A DNA stretch of 26,461 nucleotides from Hysterium pulicare CBS 123377 (taxonomy: Eukaryota > Ascomycota > Dothideomycetes > Hysteriales > Hysteriaceae), in the NCBI GenBank assembly GCA_000467715.1, contig AJFK01000292.1, positions 1-26,461 on the forward strand. Direction: 5' to 3'. Shown here in pieces: positions 18,071 through 26,461 of the stretch (within the stretch, counting starts at the first letter, position 1; each line of letters starts with the position of its first letter). The position numbers were made by a program, and so were the translations under genes. The notes beneath the pieces are model-generated. The model did no database searches, had not been told where the DNA came from, and saw only the letters and a list, made by a program, of their open reading frames with translations.

Positions 18071-18115
18071 AGAACTCGCTGTGATAGAACTCGCTGTGAT
18101 AGAACTCGCTGTGAT
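18071..18115. repeat. Three exact tandem copies of a 15-bp unit
   Basis: The unit AGAACTCGCTGTGAT occurs three times head to tail (18071-18085, 18086-18100, 18101-18115). It is preceded by a partial match (TATGAT). It lies in the divergent upstream region between the HET genes starting near 17564 (minus) and at 18459 (plus). It may be a simple minisatellite or a repeated regulatory site. Confidence 0.9.
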
Positions 18116-18302
18116 CATATCAGCCTGGGAGACCGATTAATGCCGTCGAGATAGTCCTTTTCAAAGTTCCTCCAACCAACTCCTACTGCTTCGCGTAGGC
18201 TTCCCCACATAGCCTTGTCCGAGACATCCGGGCCAGGACCACTTTTTCGCAGACTGCGGCCGACGCTGGTTTCTAGACAAACACAGTGGGATATGTAGCG
18301 AG

Positions 18303-18308
18303 TATAAA
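18303..18308 (+). promoter_or_regulatory. TATA-box candidate for the 713-aa HET gene
   Basis: TATAAA lies 151 bp upstream of ATG 18459, a reasonable spacing for a fungal core promoter and leader. This is based on motif and position only. Confidence 0.4.
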
Positions 18309-18458
18309 GAGCGGGAACCGTCTAATGTGGATCACAGAAGCTGGGAGAAAGCTCGTTGGAAATTGTCGGCAATACACTCTTATACTTGTGTCATGTGGAG
18401 ACGTTGGATGATCTTAATGGGCTGATGGACTGAGACTCGGTCCTGATGCACCAAGGAG

Positions 18459-20600
18459 ATGGGGTCAGATCACCCGGATCAAAGTTTAGCAGCGCAGATA
18501 AAATCGCACTTCTTGAATATCTCACTGTTATCAAATGCAGAAATCAGCGTTCAAGGAACTCAAGAGGCGTGGTTTGTTGGTGTACTCGGGGACCCACGAA
18601 AAGCAGAGAAATTCCTAGACTCCCTATCTCGTGCGCAGCTGACCTCTCATCAACTGCTGGAAGAATGGTTGAACAAACGGTTTGGAGATAAAGCATTCGA
18701 CGCAGACGCCAGGGCCGCAGAACGTGTCGTCAAAGCGGAGCAGGGGAATAAGCAGCTAACACCTGACCTCGATGCTCCCCGGTCATATCACTATCATCTG
18801 GCGAAACTGTTTTATTTAGAGTTCTCTAACCCAAATGACTGCATTCCACCGGAGCTCTATCATGCGATTCTTCAGCAAGAGAGGCGAGACGCCGCACTTT
18901 ATACTTCCTGCTACAGGCTTGCTCAAGGCTATTACCAATCTCTCGGGGTACCAAATACATCAGACCAATCCGCTACACACCTTGAATCGTCATTCACGTC
19001 AGAACTTCCATTCGATCCCTGTCCTTGGCTTGAAAGGAGGAAAGTAGAAGACCGAGGTTTGCCATTCTATCTCTGGGATGTCCGACAGCATGTAACCATG
19101 GAAGTCAGCGCGATAATATCAGAAAAGGGCTACATCCCACAGTATGTAGCCATCAGCCATACTTGGGGTCGATGGGTTGATGACAAGGCTGATTTGGTAA
19201 AACTTGTGGGAGTTCCGTGGCGGATTCTTCCAAATACTAGGTTCTCGGTAGGCGAGTTGCCAAAGCTCTTGGAAAAATTACCATTTGATTATGTCTGGCT
19301 AGATCTGCTCACCATCCCTCAGGAGAAGCTGTCATATGAGTTGAAAGAAAGGAAAAAGAAAGAGATAGGGCGACAGGCAACCATCTTTCGAAACGCAAAG
19401 TCTGCTATAGCTTGGTTGAACGATGTCCATAAATGGACTAGTCTCACCGCAGCATTGCGGTATATGAGTCTTCGATTCCTGGCAAGCTCACGCTTGCACA
19501 ATGTGGATATGGAGAAGTTAAATGGACTACTTCTCCAGGAGTTCGAAGCCGCAGGGTCACATACAGAACTCACAAACGCCCCTTACGATCCTCTAGTCTT
19601 CCAATCTCATCCCAGGCCGAATACTTGGTTAACATCACTCTGGACTCTCCAAGAGACCTGTCTCAGGCCAGATATGTTATTATGTACTAAGGATTGGGAT
19701 CCTCTACAACTTTTCCTGGGTGCACCTTTATCACTAAGTCATGTCATAGCACTTGATTCCGCCTTAACTCGCCTAGAGCCACAAGCGACATCACTACCTG
19801 CGGGTGTGAAAGAGCTAAAGAAGTTACTCCGAGACACAGAACTGCTCCATCTCCCCAATCAGTCACAGCTATCAGTCATCACGTCGGGCAACCACAGACA
19901 CTGCACGGAACGTCGGGCAGAAGCAATAATGTCTGCAATCGGGATAACGGACTGGTTCGAGCACGTTACGATTGAGAGATTGGAAGAAGATTTAGTCCTC
20001 GAGTTGTACCCTTTGCCATTCGTGAACGAAGTCAGGGATAATCTTGGATCCGTCGCTTTCTTCTCTGCAACGCCCATGGGCTGGGAGTTCGAATATGTGC
20101 TTCGCAAGTTTTGCAGCGACAAGAGGATGAAGAAGTTCAAGCTCGAAGCACTAGGATCACTGCTGCCATTCGGACCCGGAGCTTCAAATATAGCATTTGA
20201 CGTCGAATCAAATATGCACATGGTTCCGCACCCAGCCTTGGAAGAATGGACCCTTGAGCCCACGGGCTGTATACGCATATCATCTGCGGGGATCGTATCC
20301 TCAAGCGATCGAGAACCGTCCACTGATATCCGATGTATCCTTGCTGCTCCGTCTGCAGAAACAGACGAAAATCGCCTCTTGGTACGAGAGAATGTAGAGT
20401 TGAACGCTTGGATCAAAGCATACAAGCCTCATTCGCCGAACTATGCGATTTGTCTTGCGCATTCAGAATTTGCTAGTAGAGGTATCATACTAAAAGAGAT
20501 GGCGCCGGGAACCATGCTAAGGTTAGGGAATTATTGGCAGATGGAGCGACCGGGGTATGCCATTCCAGCTTCCCAAGGCGTGGATTGGCTCGTAATGTGA
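18459..20600 (+). CDS. HET domain protein, family A (713 aa)
   Basis: A 713-residue intronless ORF from ATG 18459 (GGAG ATG G context). It is a paralogue of the 808-aa protein at 2287. The N-terminal region (1-185) is unassigned. CPWLERR (188-194) and LPFYLWDVR (201-209) precede the HET domain: YVAISHTWGRW (229-239), VWLDLLTIPQ (279-288), EIGRQATIFRNAKSAIAWL (302-320) and TWLTSLWTLQETCLRPD (389-405). The second motif has Thr (284) where all other copies here have Cys. RHCTERRAEAIMSAIG (480-495) follows. The C-terminus (NAWIKAYKPHSPNYAICLAH, GIILKEMAPGTMLRLGNYW) matches the decayed copy at 21089-23037. There is a Lys-rich insertion (ELKERKKKE) after motif two. It is convergent with the decayed copy. 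The inferred role is in incompatibility-type cell death. Confidence 0.93.
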   Translation: MGSDHPDQSLAAQIKSHFLNISLLSNAEISVQGTQEAWFVGVLGDPRKAEKFLDSLSRAQLTSHQLLEEWLNKRFGDKAFDADARAAERVVKAEQGNKQLTPDLDAPRSYHYHLAKLFYLEFSNPNDCIPPELYHAILQQERRDAALYTSCYRLAQGYYQSLGVPNTSDQSATHLESSFTSELPFDPCPWLERRKVEDRGLPFYLWDVRQHVTMEVSAIISEKGYIPQYVAISHTWGRWVDDKADLVKLVGVPWRILPNTRFSVGELPKLLEKLPFDYVWLDLLTIPQEKLSYELKERKKKEIGRQATIFRNAKSAIAWLNDVHKWTSLTAALRYMSLRFLASSRLHNVDMEKLNGLLLQEFEAAGSHTELTNAPYDPLVFQSHPRPNTWLTSLWTLQETCLRPDMLLCTKDWDPLQLFLGAPLSLSHVIALDSALTRLEPQATSLPAGVKELKKLLRDTELLHLPNQSQLSVITSGNHRHCTERRAEAIMSAIGITDWFEHVTIERLEEDLVLELYPLPFVNEVRDNLGSVAFFSATPMGWEFEYVLRKFCSDKRMKKFKLEALGSLLPFGPGASNIAFDVESNMHMVPHPALEEWTLEPTGCIRISSAGIVSSSDREPSTDIRCILAAPSAETDENRLLVRENVELNAWIKAYKPHSPNYAICLAHSEFASRGIILKEMAPGTMLRLGNYWQMERPGYAIPASQGVDWLVM

Positions 20601-21088
20601 ACTTTCGGAATGAAGCCTATTCGAATCGACTTTTGTGTTGATAAAAATTAGTCGTCAGGCATTAGAGAAGACTATTCTGATGTGCATTTCTGGGCGACTG
20701 GCAGGATATATCTTTAGACTCCGAGCTCTAATCTACCTTTTGGTTGCAACGCCAAAGAATGGTATTGATATTCTTTTCTATCATTGTAGATCCGTACAAA
20801 TCTACTTAATTCAGGCTTCCAGATCCTAACATTTGAGAGAAAGGTGACAGGTAATATGTGATCCTTGCAAGGTCTGTGCGACAGAAAGGGCTTTGTGTTC
20901 AGCGTATTTTGCATGTCACAAGCACAATGAAATACTCTAGAACTAGGTATGCAGCCCAAAAAATCTTCTTCCTGACATCAGCTTCTTAAATGTTTATGCT
21001 TTAGGTAGGTATTGCCACTTTTGCCGAAGAAAGTCCTAACAAGAGCAGGAGAGAAACGGCCCTCTGAGCCCCGACCATCCAATTGCTT
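20601..21088. other. Convergent intergenic region, no gene seen
   Basis: This 488-bp stretch lies between the 3' end of the 713-aa HET gene and the 3' end of the decayed family A copy. It is AT-rich with only short open stretches. It probably holds the 3' UTRs of both. Confidence 0.5.
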
Positions 21089-23037
21089 TCAATACATAAT
21101 CCATTGAACAAAACTAGTCTCTGGAATAATCAATGTTTGCTCCCTCTCTAGAGTACAAAAATTCCCCAGCTTGATTAAAGTTCCCGGCTGTAGCTCTTTG
21201 AGCACTACGCCATGAGCTATTCTCATGGCCACTTCATCATAGAGCTGCGCAACGCGATACTGTACTAGAGCAGCGTGGACTTTATAAGGTCGTGTCCGGA
21301 CCCAGGCCTAAAGGTCAATGGAAAATCCATAGCTTTTGTACTCTTCCCTTGTTTTTGGTATGGAGGGCCGATCCTTAGTCGTAAGCCCCACAAACTCAGT
21401 GGGTAAGACTTGATCCGGAATATCCGAAAAGCTTGACGAAGATGCAAGAAGGCATACTTCCGAAACGTGTACGCGACCACGTTTGTCGATTACCCAGCAC
21501 CGCAAAGATTTATGAGTCTCAAAGTCTGTTCCTTGGAACGGGCGAACCTGGAAAAAAAGAACGAAGGTTTTCTGCTGAAAGGTAGAAGCGACACTGTAAG
21601 TTTGGTGAGATTATGAGATTGAAAGAGTTCTGTGTCATCCTGATCTGATGATTCATCTTCCGATTCGGAGTGCACCGCCTTCCCCGTGTCATCGTATTCA
21701 ACTGCGGAGGCTTTAAAGAACGAGGTGAAAAATGAACCTCCCATCACATCTCGAACGTCTTCAATGAACTGGTAAGGATATTTCCCTAGTACTAAATCAT
21801 GCTCGTGTTGATCAGGCTCGCTGTTTGAATAGCATTTTGTAGCCCCAAGCACCGACATTATGGCCTCAGCCCTCCTTGTTGTACAGTGACGACGGTCGCC
21901 GAGAGCCAAAACGTCGGCACGATTAATGGAAAGTAGTTTTTCCATCCCTGTTTGTTGTGCCCAATAGTTAAGTTCCCAAAGTGCGACAAATTCTTGATCT
22001 TCTTTTAACCGATATATTGGACTGCTCTCTGTTGGTAATACTTGTTCTATAAAGGCGTTGCGAATCGCGACCAAGCCATTTATTGGAAACGGAATGCTGG
22101 TGCCTAAAGTGATTGGCTCCCAATCCGAAGTGCATAGAATCATGTTGGGGCGAAGGCAAACTTCCTGTAGCGTCCGTAAGGAAGTGAACCAACTGTTCGG
22201 TTGAGTATATTCTCTTCTCAATACGCCTTTCCTCGGGACTAGCAGATGCGACTGTTCGTTACGGAATCGTTGCACTGCGTTATGCACGAGAGTGAGTTTA
22301 GACTTTTCTTATTGCGAATTGTTGGGGAACATAAGCACTTGGAGCGCCATCCATTGCATAATGGCTTCCAATCCTTTAAAATCATGAACGTCACTCAGCC
22401 ACGCTAGGACGGATGTTGAATTGCGAAATATTTGAGCCTGCCTAGCAATTTCTTGTCCCGCAATGATCGAACCATCCTGAGGGATGCAGAACAGGTCGAT
22501 CCATAGATACTGGGTTTTCCATGACTTTTTTGAGAGAACATCAGGAAGGCCGATAACACTGAAACGCGAATTCTGAGGCACTTTCCACGGGACTCCCTCT
22601 ACTTCGGCGGCAGTCTTCTTCTCTACCCATCTACCCCAAGTATGGCTAATAGCGGTATATTCGGGCAGGGTTGGAATATTTTTTCGTTCGGATGGTGCGT
22701 TTATTTTGAACATCCCAAAGGTAGTACGGGTAGTTGTCACGCTTCAAGTCAGAAGCAGCGGTTTGATTAAGCCAAGGGCAAGTCTCAAGGGAAGGGCCAT
22801 TCTCAACTCTATGAGGGAGATTCGATGCGTATATATGCTTTGACTTAGATGAGTCTTGCGATTGCTCGTAACCTTTTGCGAAAGCAGTCTGTACTTTGGA
22901 TGGCTGGTCTTCGCCAGTATTTGATTCTCCTTGGAGTGCTGTATAATAGGTACCTGAGACCCTATATCATACCTTCCAAGATTTCTCTCGAGAACTACTT
23001 CAGCATTGATCTCGCACAAACTAGTCCCTACCCTAAT
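21089..23037 (-). pseudogene. Decayed HET gene, family A
   Basis: On the minus strand, family A sequence can be followed in order across several frames: a YTAL...GE region matching residues 150-170 of the 713-aa protein, CPWLNQ, NYPYYLWDVQ, YTAISHTWGRWV, LWIDLFCIPQDGS, EIARQAQIFRNS, SWFTSLRTLQEVCLRPN, LALGDRRHCTTRRAEAIMS, and a C-terminus (AWVRTRPYKVHAALVQYRV, GVVLKELQPGTLIKLGNF) ending at a stop at 21089. The reading is broken about five times by stops and frame changes. In the TLQE motif the usual Trp is Arg. The 5' end is missing: roughly the first 120-160 residues expected from the relatives are absent. The remnant starts 43 bp past the stop of the family B gene at 23081. It is not expected to make a functional protein, though part could be expressed. 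Confidence 0.88.
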
Positions 23038-23080
23038 CTATTCATTTACTAGAAGTATAGCTAACAAAAATGAGGTGTCG

Positions 23081-24808
23081 TTATAGGATTCGACCGAAAA
23101 GGCCGCAATGCAGTTTCCATTCGGAGCCATTACCCAGAAGAAATTTCTTCTGGGCCGCTTCTAACGCTGGCTGTTGATTTTCTAGATATGTATTGTCCCA
23201 TTGGATGATCCCTAAGCGAGTCCACATCCCAGTTTCTCGCAGCAGTAAGATGATCCCAAGCATCTGACCAAGCTCATAAGTCGACGAAGAGCCTAGTAAA
23301 AGCACCACGATACTACGCTCCGAGTATTCCTGAGAAAGCCAATCTACAAAACGCCTTTGTGGGTCGTTTCGGGGAATACAGTTATGCCCATCGCCTTGAC
23401 TCCATGGCGAGTAAGAAAGCTCCTCTGCTACATCGGGCGCAATGGTGAAAGGTTTCTGCTGAAAGACTCCGCTATGAAAGCCTGATTCGGGGAAGGGTGA
23501 TGGTTTCAACAGCCAAATGTTTTGAATCACATGCTCAAGCGGGGAGATCGGCCCTTGGAACCAAACCCCCCGATATTCCTCGTTTTCTTCCACCCAGAAT
23601 GAGCATCGTGGTCGAGGATCCTCGAAAGGCTCGAAGTCGTATCCACCTCCCCCATCACTTATGTTTGGTGGTACTACCGAACATGGATTCGGTCTCCAAC
23701 GTTTGTCATGGGGTACATGTTGTGTAAAGACGTGTAGTTGGCTGATCATAGGATATTTGATGAGCAGCTCTTCACCAAACTGATTCTCCAGTTCGGATAC
23801 GGTAAAGTGGCGATTTGCTTGTGCGGAACTTGCTGAATTGCCTAATCGAGCCTTAAATATCTGTTGGATACCATATACTCTGTCTTCTGGTCGAGACGTT
23901 TGTCTCTTTTGGCTTGCCTCGTAGGAAGATAGTGGATTCAAGGAGATTAATGATCTTAGACCTCCTTGAGAGATCGCAGACAACAAAGCTTTACTTGTGT
24001 ATAGTGTAAGCTCGTATGCTCGTCTTTGCTCGCATAAAAAAGCCCATTGGTCGCTCCAAGTAGCTAAATCCATGATTGTAGGGTTGATGATGTCGTCAGA
24101 AGCGTCTTCCGATTGGCGAACCGATGATGGGAAGTAAACAAGATCCGCATTTTTAGATAGAAAGAATGCGTCATGCCGAAGGAAAGCTTCTTGCAGAGTC
24201 CATAAAGACGAAAACCATGGGTCAGATAGCAAGTCGGTCATGCTTTTTAACACATTAGAATCAGCAAACTTCGAGATGGCAGCCAAGTTAGGAAATAAGG
24301 CAATTTCCCCCATCATGTCTTGGATATATGGTTGGGAATGAGTAGTCAGCCATACAAATACCTTCTTCGCTCCTTTGAAAATAGCTGCTTGTCGGCCTAT
24401 CTCCGCTGCCGATGTGGGATCGGCCTTCTGTTGGTTTATACACGCCACGTCGAGCCATAAAAACTCGATAGTGAAATGATCTGGCCAGGTATTCGCGTAT
24501 TGAAGAGGCCGAACTCTTACCGCAGCCCGTATGGTCTTTTCGAATTGCTCGGTTGTGAAATGAATAGGATCCACCCTTGGGATAGGCCAAGTTACTCCTT
24601 TAATTTTGAGCGCGGAGACTTCGGGCTTGCTCTCGTCCTCCAGCTTCCAGCGGCCCCAGGTATACGTGATCGCATTATATTCTGGTTCGTGAAAAGGGCC
24701 GTATTGATTGCCGGGCTCCCATTCGTAAGACGTGAGCGTAGGGATGTGAAGAAGCCTGCGTGGCCAGTTCCCTAAAAGTTCTTCTTGTTCGATCAGAGTG
24801 TTGGTCAT
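23081..24808 (-). CDS. HET domain protein, family B (575 aa)
   Basis: ATG at 24808 is chosen; the open frame runs four codons further up to a TTG. After a short acidic lead comes NWPRRLLHIPTLTSYEWEPG (14-33), nearly the same as in the gene at 10538-12874. HET motifs follow: YNAITYTWGRW (44-54), FLWLDVACINQ (116-126), EIGRQAAIFKGAKKVFVWL (136-154) and DPWFSSLWTLQEAFLRHD (196-213). Later come RPEDRVYGIQQIFKARLG and YPMISQLHVF. The C-terminal module reads SIVVLLLGSS, LGIILLLRETGMWTRLGIIQ and W, and the protein ends at 23081. It is intronless and intact. It is upstream of and in the same orientation as the decayed family A copy. The inferred role is in incompatibility-type cell death. Confidence 0.93.
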   Translation of the reverse strand: MTNTLIEQEELLGNWPRRLLHIPTLTSYEWEPGNQYGPFHEPEYNAITYTWGRWKLEDESKPEVSALKIKGVTWPIPRVDPIHFTTEQFEKTIRAAVRVRPLQYANTWPDHFTIEFLWLDVACINQQKADPTSAAEIGRQAAIFKGAKKVFVWLTTHSQPYIQDMMGEIALFPNLAAISKFADSNVLKSMTDLLSDPWFSSLWTLQEAFLRHDAFFLSKNADLVYFPSSVRQSEDASDDIINPTIMDLATWSDQWAFLCEQRRAYELTLYTSKALLSAISQGGLRSLISLNPLSSYEASQKRQTSRPEDRVYGIQQIFKARLGNSASSAQANRHFTVSELENQFGEELLIKYPMISQLHVFTQHVPHDKRWRPNPCSVVPPNISDGGGGYDFEPFEDPRPRCSFWVEENEEYRGVWFQGPISPLEHVIQNIWLLKPSPFPESGFHSGVFQQKPFTIAPDVAEELSYSPWSQGDGHNCIPRNDPQRRFVDWLSQEYSERSIVVLLLGSSSTYELGQMLGIILLLRETGMWTRLGIIQWDNTYLENQQPALEAAQKKFLLGNGSEWKLHCGLFGRIL

Positions 24809-24969
24809 TTCGAGGTCCAAAAAGGAAAGGCGACAAAGACACGGAATGTGAAAAAATTATCTAGATACTTTTGCAAATAGCATTGTACAAGAAAGATTAT
24901 AGAGATGAAGCTTTGACGCCTAATCTAAAAATAGACTTAAAAGCCCGTCACAACATGGACCTCTGCCGC

Positions 24970-24985
24970 GTCGCTACGAAGCGAC
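24970..24985. repeat. Perfect short hairpin (6-bp stem, 4-nt loop)
   Basis: GTCGCT and AGCGAC are exact reverse complements around a 4-nt loop ACGA. It lies about 50 bp before a longer hairpin. It may be part of a decayed small element or chance. Confidence 0.6.
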
Positions 24986-25037
24986 ACATGAACCCTAACA
25001 ATCACATTTTGAGCGCTATTTTAAGACGCTTTTTGAC

Positions 25038-25075
25038 GCTTGTCAGTGCGTAGGCCGCGTCCTATGCGCACAAGC
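25038..25075. repeat. Imperfect inverted repeat forming a 15-bp hairpin
   Basis: GCTTGT (25038-25043) pairs with ACAAGC (25070-25075). Inside, GTGCGTAGG pairs with CCTATGCGC, allowing two G-U pairs. There is a 2-nt bulge (CA) and a 6-nt loop (CCGCGT). As RNA this is a strong stem. It is not inside a supported gene. A non-coding RNA or transposon end is possible, but no target-site duplication was found by eye. Confidence 0.6.
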
Positions 25076-25281
25076 CCGAATTGGGATTTGGACGGCTTCC
25101 GCCCAGCTAAACCTCGTCTTTTTGGGAAGAGACGCCGGACTTTAGAACTGGATCGTAGTTCCATATTAGATTGCTACAGCTTTCCGCAAAAGTACTTTGA
25201 CTGGACATATCACGTATCCCATGAGGATGCACGTCGAGCTTTGTGAAAGACTACTACAGACTTTTGCTGGCCGGGGTTTGA

Positions 25282-25668
25282 TCATATTGCTCTTGGGGTG
25301 AGGTTTATGAGGATTTTCGTCGATGGGCATTCGGCGTACTGCTTTTGAAGGGAAAAGATGAAGCAGAGTGGGTTCATATTGGTATCTTTCTCTGGTTTCC
25401 TAACCCTTTGGGTGATTCGAGCGATCCTCGTGTCACGCAACTCTCGAACCCCGATTACCAGCTCGTCTGAGAACCTTCGGAGCCAGTCGACAAGCAAGCC
25501 ATGCAATTCTTTCCGATCTTACAAGTCGTCGGCTTTCGTAAGATCGTACTCCCGCTTCCACTGTTTACGCTCGTCAAGGGTAGATTTAAGATCGTCATAG
25601 TGCTTTTCGAGGTTGTTAAGAGCGTTTTGGAGATTTTGGGACGCGGTAGTGAATTCGGTTGGGAGCAT
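25282..25668 (-). pseudogene. Possible remnant of a coiled-coil protein gene
   Basis: On the minus strand an ATG at 25668 starts a 49-residue frame with helical, heptad-like composition (NLQNALNNLEKHYDDLKSTL, KQWKREYDL), ending in TAA at 25519. The same frame continues after the stop with equally protein-like sequence (LLVDWLRRFSDELVIGVREL) as far as 25282. The TAA sits inside a GTAAGA that could be an intron donor, with TTCTCAG 50 nt on as acceptor, but that splice leads quickly to another stop. I read this as a decayed gene fragment of unknown family. Confidence 0.35.
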
Positions 25669-26427
25669 ATTGAGGGGCACCAGCAAACCTGGATTGGGGA
25701 GAACGGTGATGAAGGACGAGGATATTATGCGAAGCTTTATACGTGCTCTACATTCCAGTCACCTTCGAAGAAGGGCAAACTGGTCCATAAATATTATGTG
25801 CCACTAATTAAGATTCACACGTGCCCTCCATAATTTACCAATATCAGTACAGTGCTTGTCCGTCATTGATTTTCGAAGTTTGTTTGTACGTGATGACCAA
25901 TTATACGGAAGATTGTGGACGAAATGTTTGCTGGGTAGTTGGCACAGCAATCATAGGGTTCCACCAGCAAAGAGTTTGAAGACCGTAGGCCCAGGAACCT
26001 CCTTGCGTTGCTATACGGTACATGAATAAATCCGATATCGACCTAAAACTTATCTTCCCATCATCCCCTCACATATACTTCTGCAAGGAGTCGAGCAGCT
26101 CAAAGTTGGAGCGGTTTAGCTTTATTCAGAGCCCGATAGTAATAGTACGCCTTGTACCGCCGGCGTACATATCAGACTAGTAAACTCCAGCACTAATCAC
26201 CAGGTCTAAGATTCGGAAGTGCAGGACTACGAGAGCTCGCAAGTAGGACATTAATATATTACTTGAGTTTCTAGATGCAGTTAGATGTGTACACAAATCG
26301 CAATGGTTCCGTACTCTCGTTCTGTTTCTTTCAAGGTATGATTGAAACACGTAAATCCCTGATTAATATCTAAGTAATATGATAAGCTTCCCGAAAGCTC
26401 CTTGAGAAGCCTTATCAATCCTTCTTA

Positions 26428-26431
<4 letters not shown>

Positions 26432-26461
<30 letters not shown>
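26432..26461. repeat. CT dinucleotide microsatellite
   Basis: At least 15 uninterrupted CT units run to the end of the window, so the true length is not known. Such tracts are common in fungal promoters and intergenic DNA. It is not a telomeric repeat. Confidence 0.95.

Larger units (their letters stand above)
17565..18458. promoter_or_regulatory. Divergent upstream region between two HET genes
   Basis: Nearly 0.9 kb separates the candidate start at 17564 (minus) from ATG 18459 (plus). It holds TATA candidates for both directions (17777-17782 and 18303-18308) and the 15-bp tandem repeat. Open stretches in it are short. No gene is supported. Confidence 0.45.
24809..26461. other. Right flank without an intact gene
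   Basis: Beyond the last HET gene, 1.65 kb holds no complete gene that I can support. It contains two hairpin-forming inverted repeats (24970-24985, 25038-25075), a coiled-coil-like remnant (25282-25668, minus) and a terminal CT microsatellite. Plus-strand open stretches at 25358-25600 and 25501-25833 overlap the remnant antisense and have biased composition. No telomeric repeat is seen. Confidence 0.5.

Noticed and set aside
25430-25470. GGTTCGA on the minus strand as a tRNA B box.
   Set aside because: The following bases do not fit the B-box consensus and no cloverleaf can be drawn around it.
26432-26461. Terminal CT repeat as a possible chromosome end.
   Set aside because: Fungal telomeres are usually TTAGGG-type; this is an ordinary microsatellite cut by the window edge.

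Overview
The window looks like a piece of a filamentous ascomycete (Pezizomycotina) genome. The evidence is long, mostly intron-free genes, one short (53 nt) fungal-style intron, and a run of genes with the HET (heterokaryon incompatibility) domain, which is expanded in this group. No species can be named from the sequence alone. No rRNA or tRNA gene, CRISPR array or recognisable transposon was seen.

Layout. At 92-453 (minus) there is a weak gene remnant. Two two-gene units on the plus strand follow: a multi-pass membrane protein (564-1763) with a HET gene (2287-4713), then a paralogous membrane protein (6557-7861) with a different HET gene (8415-10259). A 1.8 kb stretch without a convincing gene separates the units. 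From 10.5 to 24.8 kb, HET genes alternate in strand: 10538-12874 (minus, frame interrupted), 13353-15359 (plus), 15615-17402 (minus, start codon unresolved), 18459-20600 (plus), 21089-23037 (minus, a decayed copy) and 23081-24808 (minus). The right 1.65 kb holds two hairpin-forming inverted repeats, a coiled-coil-like gene remnant and a CT microsatellite.

The eight HET sequences fall by eye into two families. Family A (808 aa, 713 aa and the decayed copy) has a long N-terminal region ending in CPWL...YLWD, a SHTWGRW motif, and an arginine-rich RRAEAIMS motif after the HET domain. Family B (five genes) starts with WPxRLLHxxxMTSY, has a SYTWG/TYTWG motif, and carries a shared C-terminal module ending in W-x-R-x-G-[LI]-x-x-W.

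Working together. HET domains are known to trigger regulated cell death after non-self recognition in fungi. A dense, strand-alternating, partly decayed HET cluster fits a fast-evolving allorecognition or defence island. The repeated membrane-protein/HET pairing, with a family A partner in one unit and a family B partner in the other, is the best candidate here for an undescribed functional module. That functional link is an inference from gene order only.
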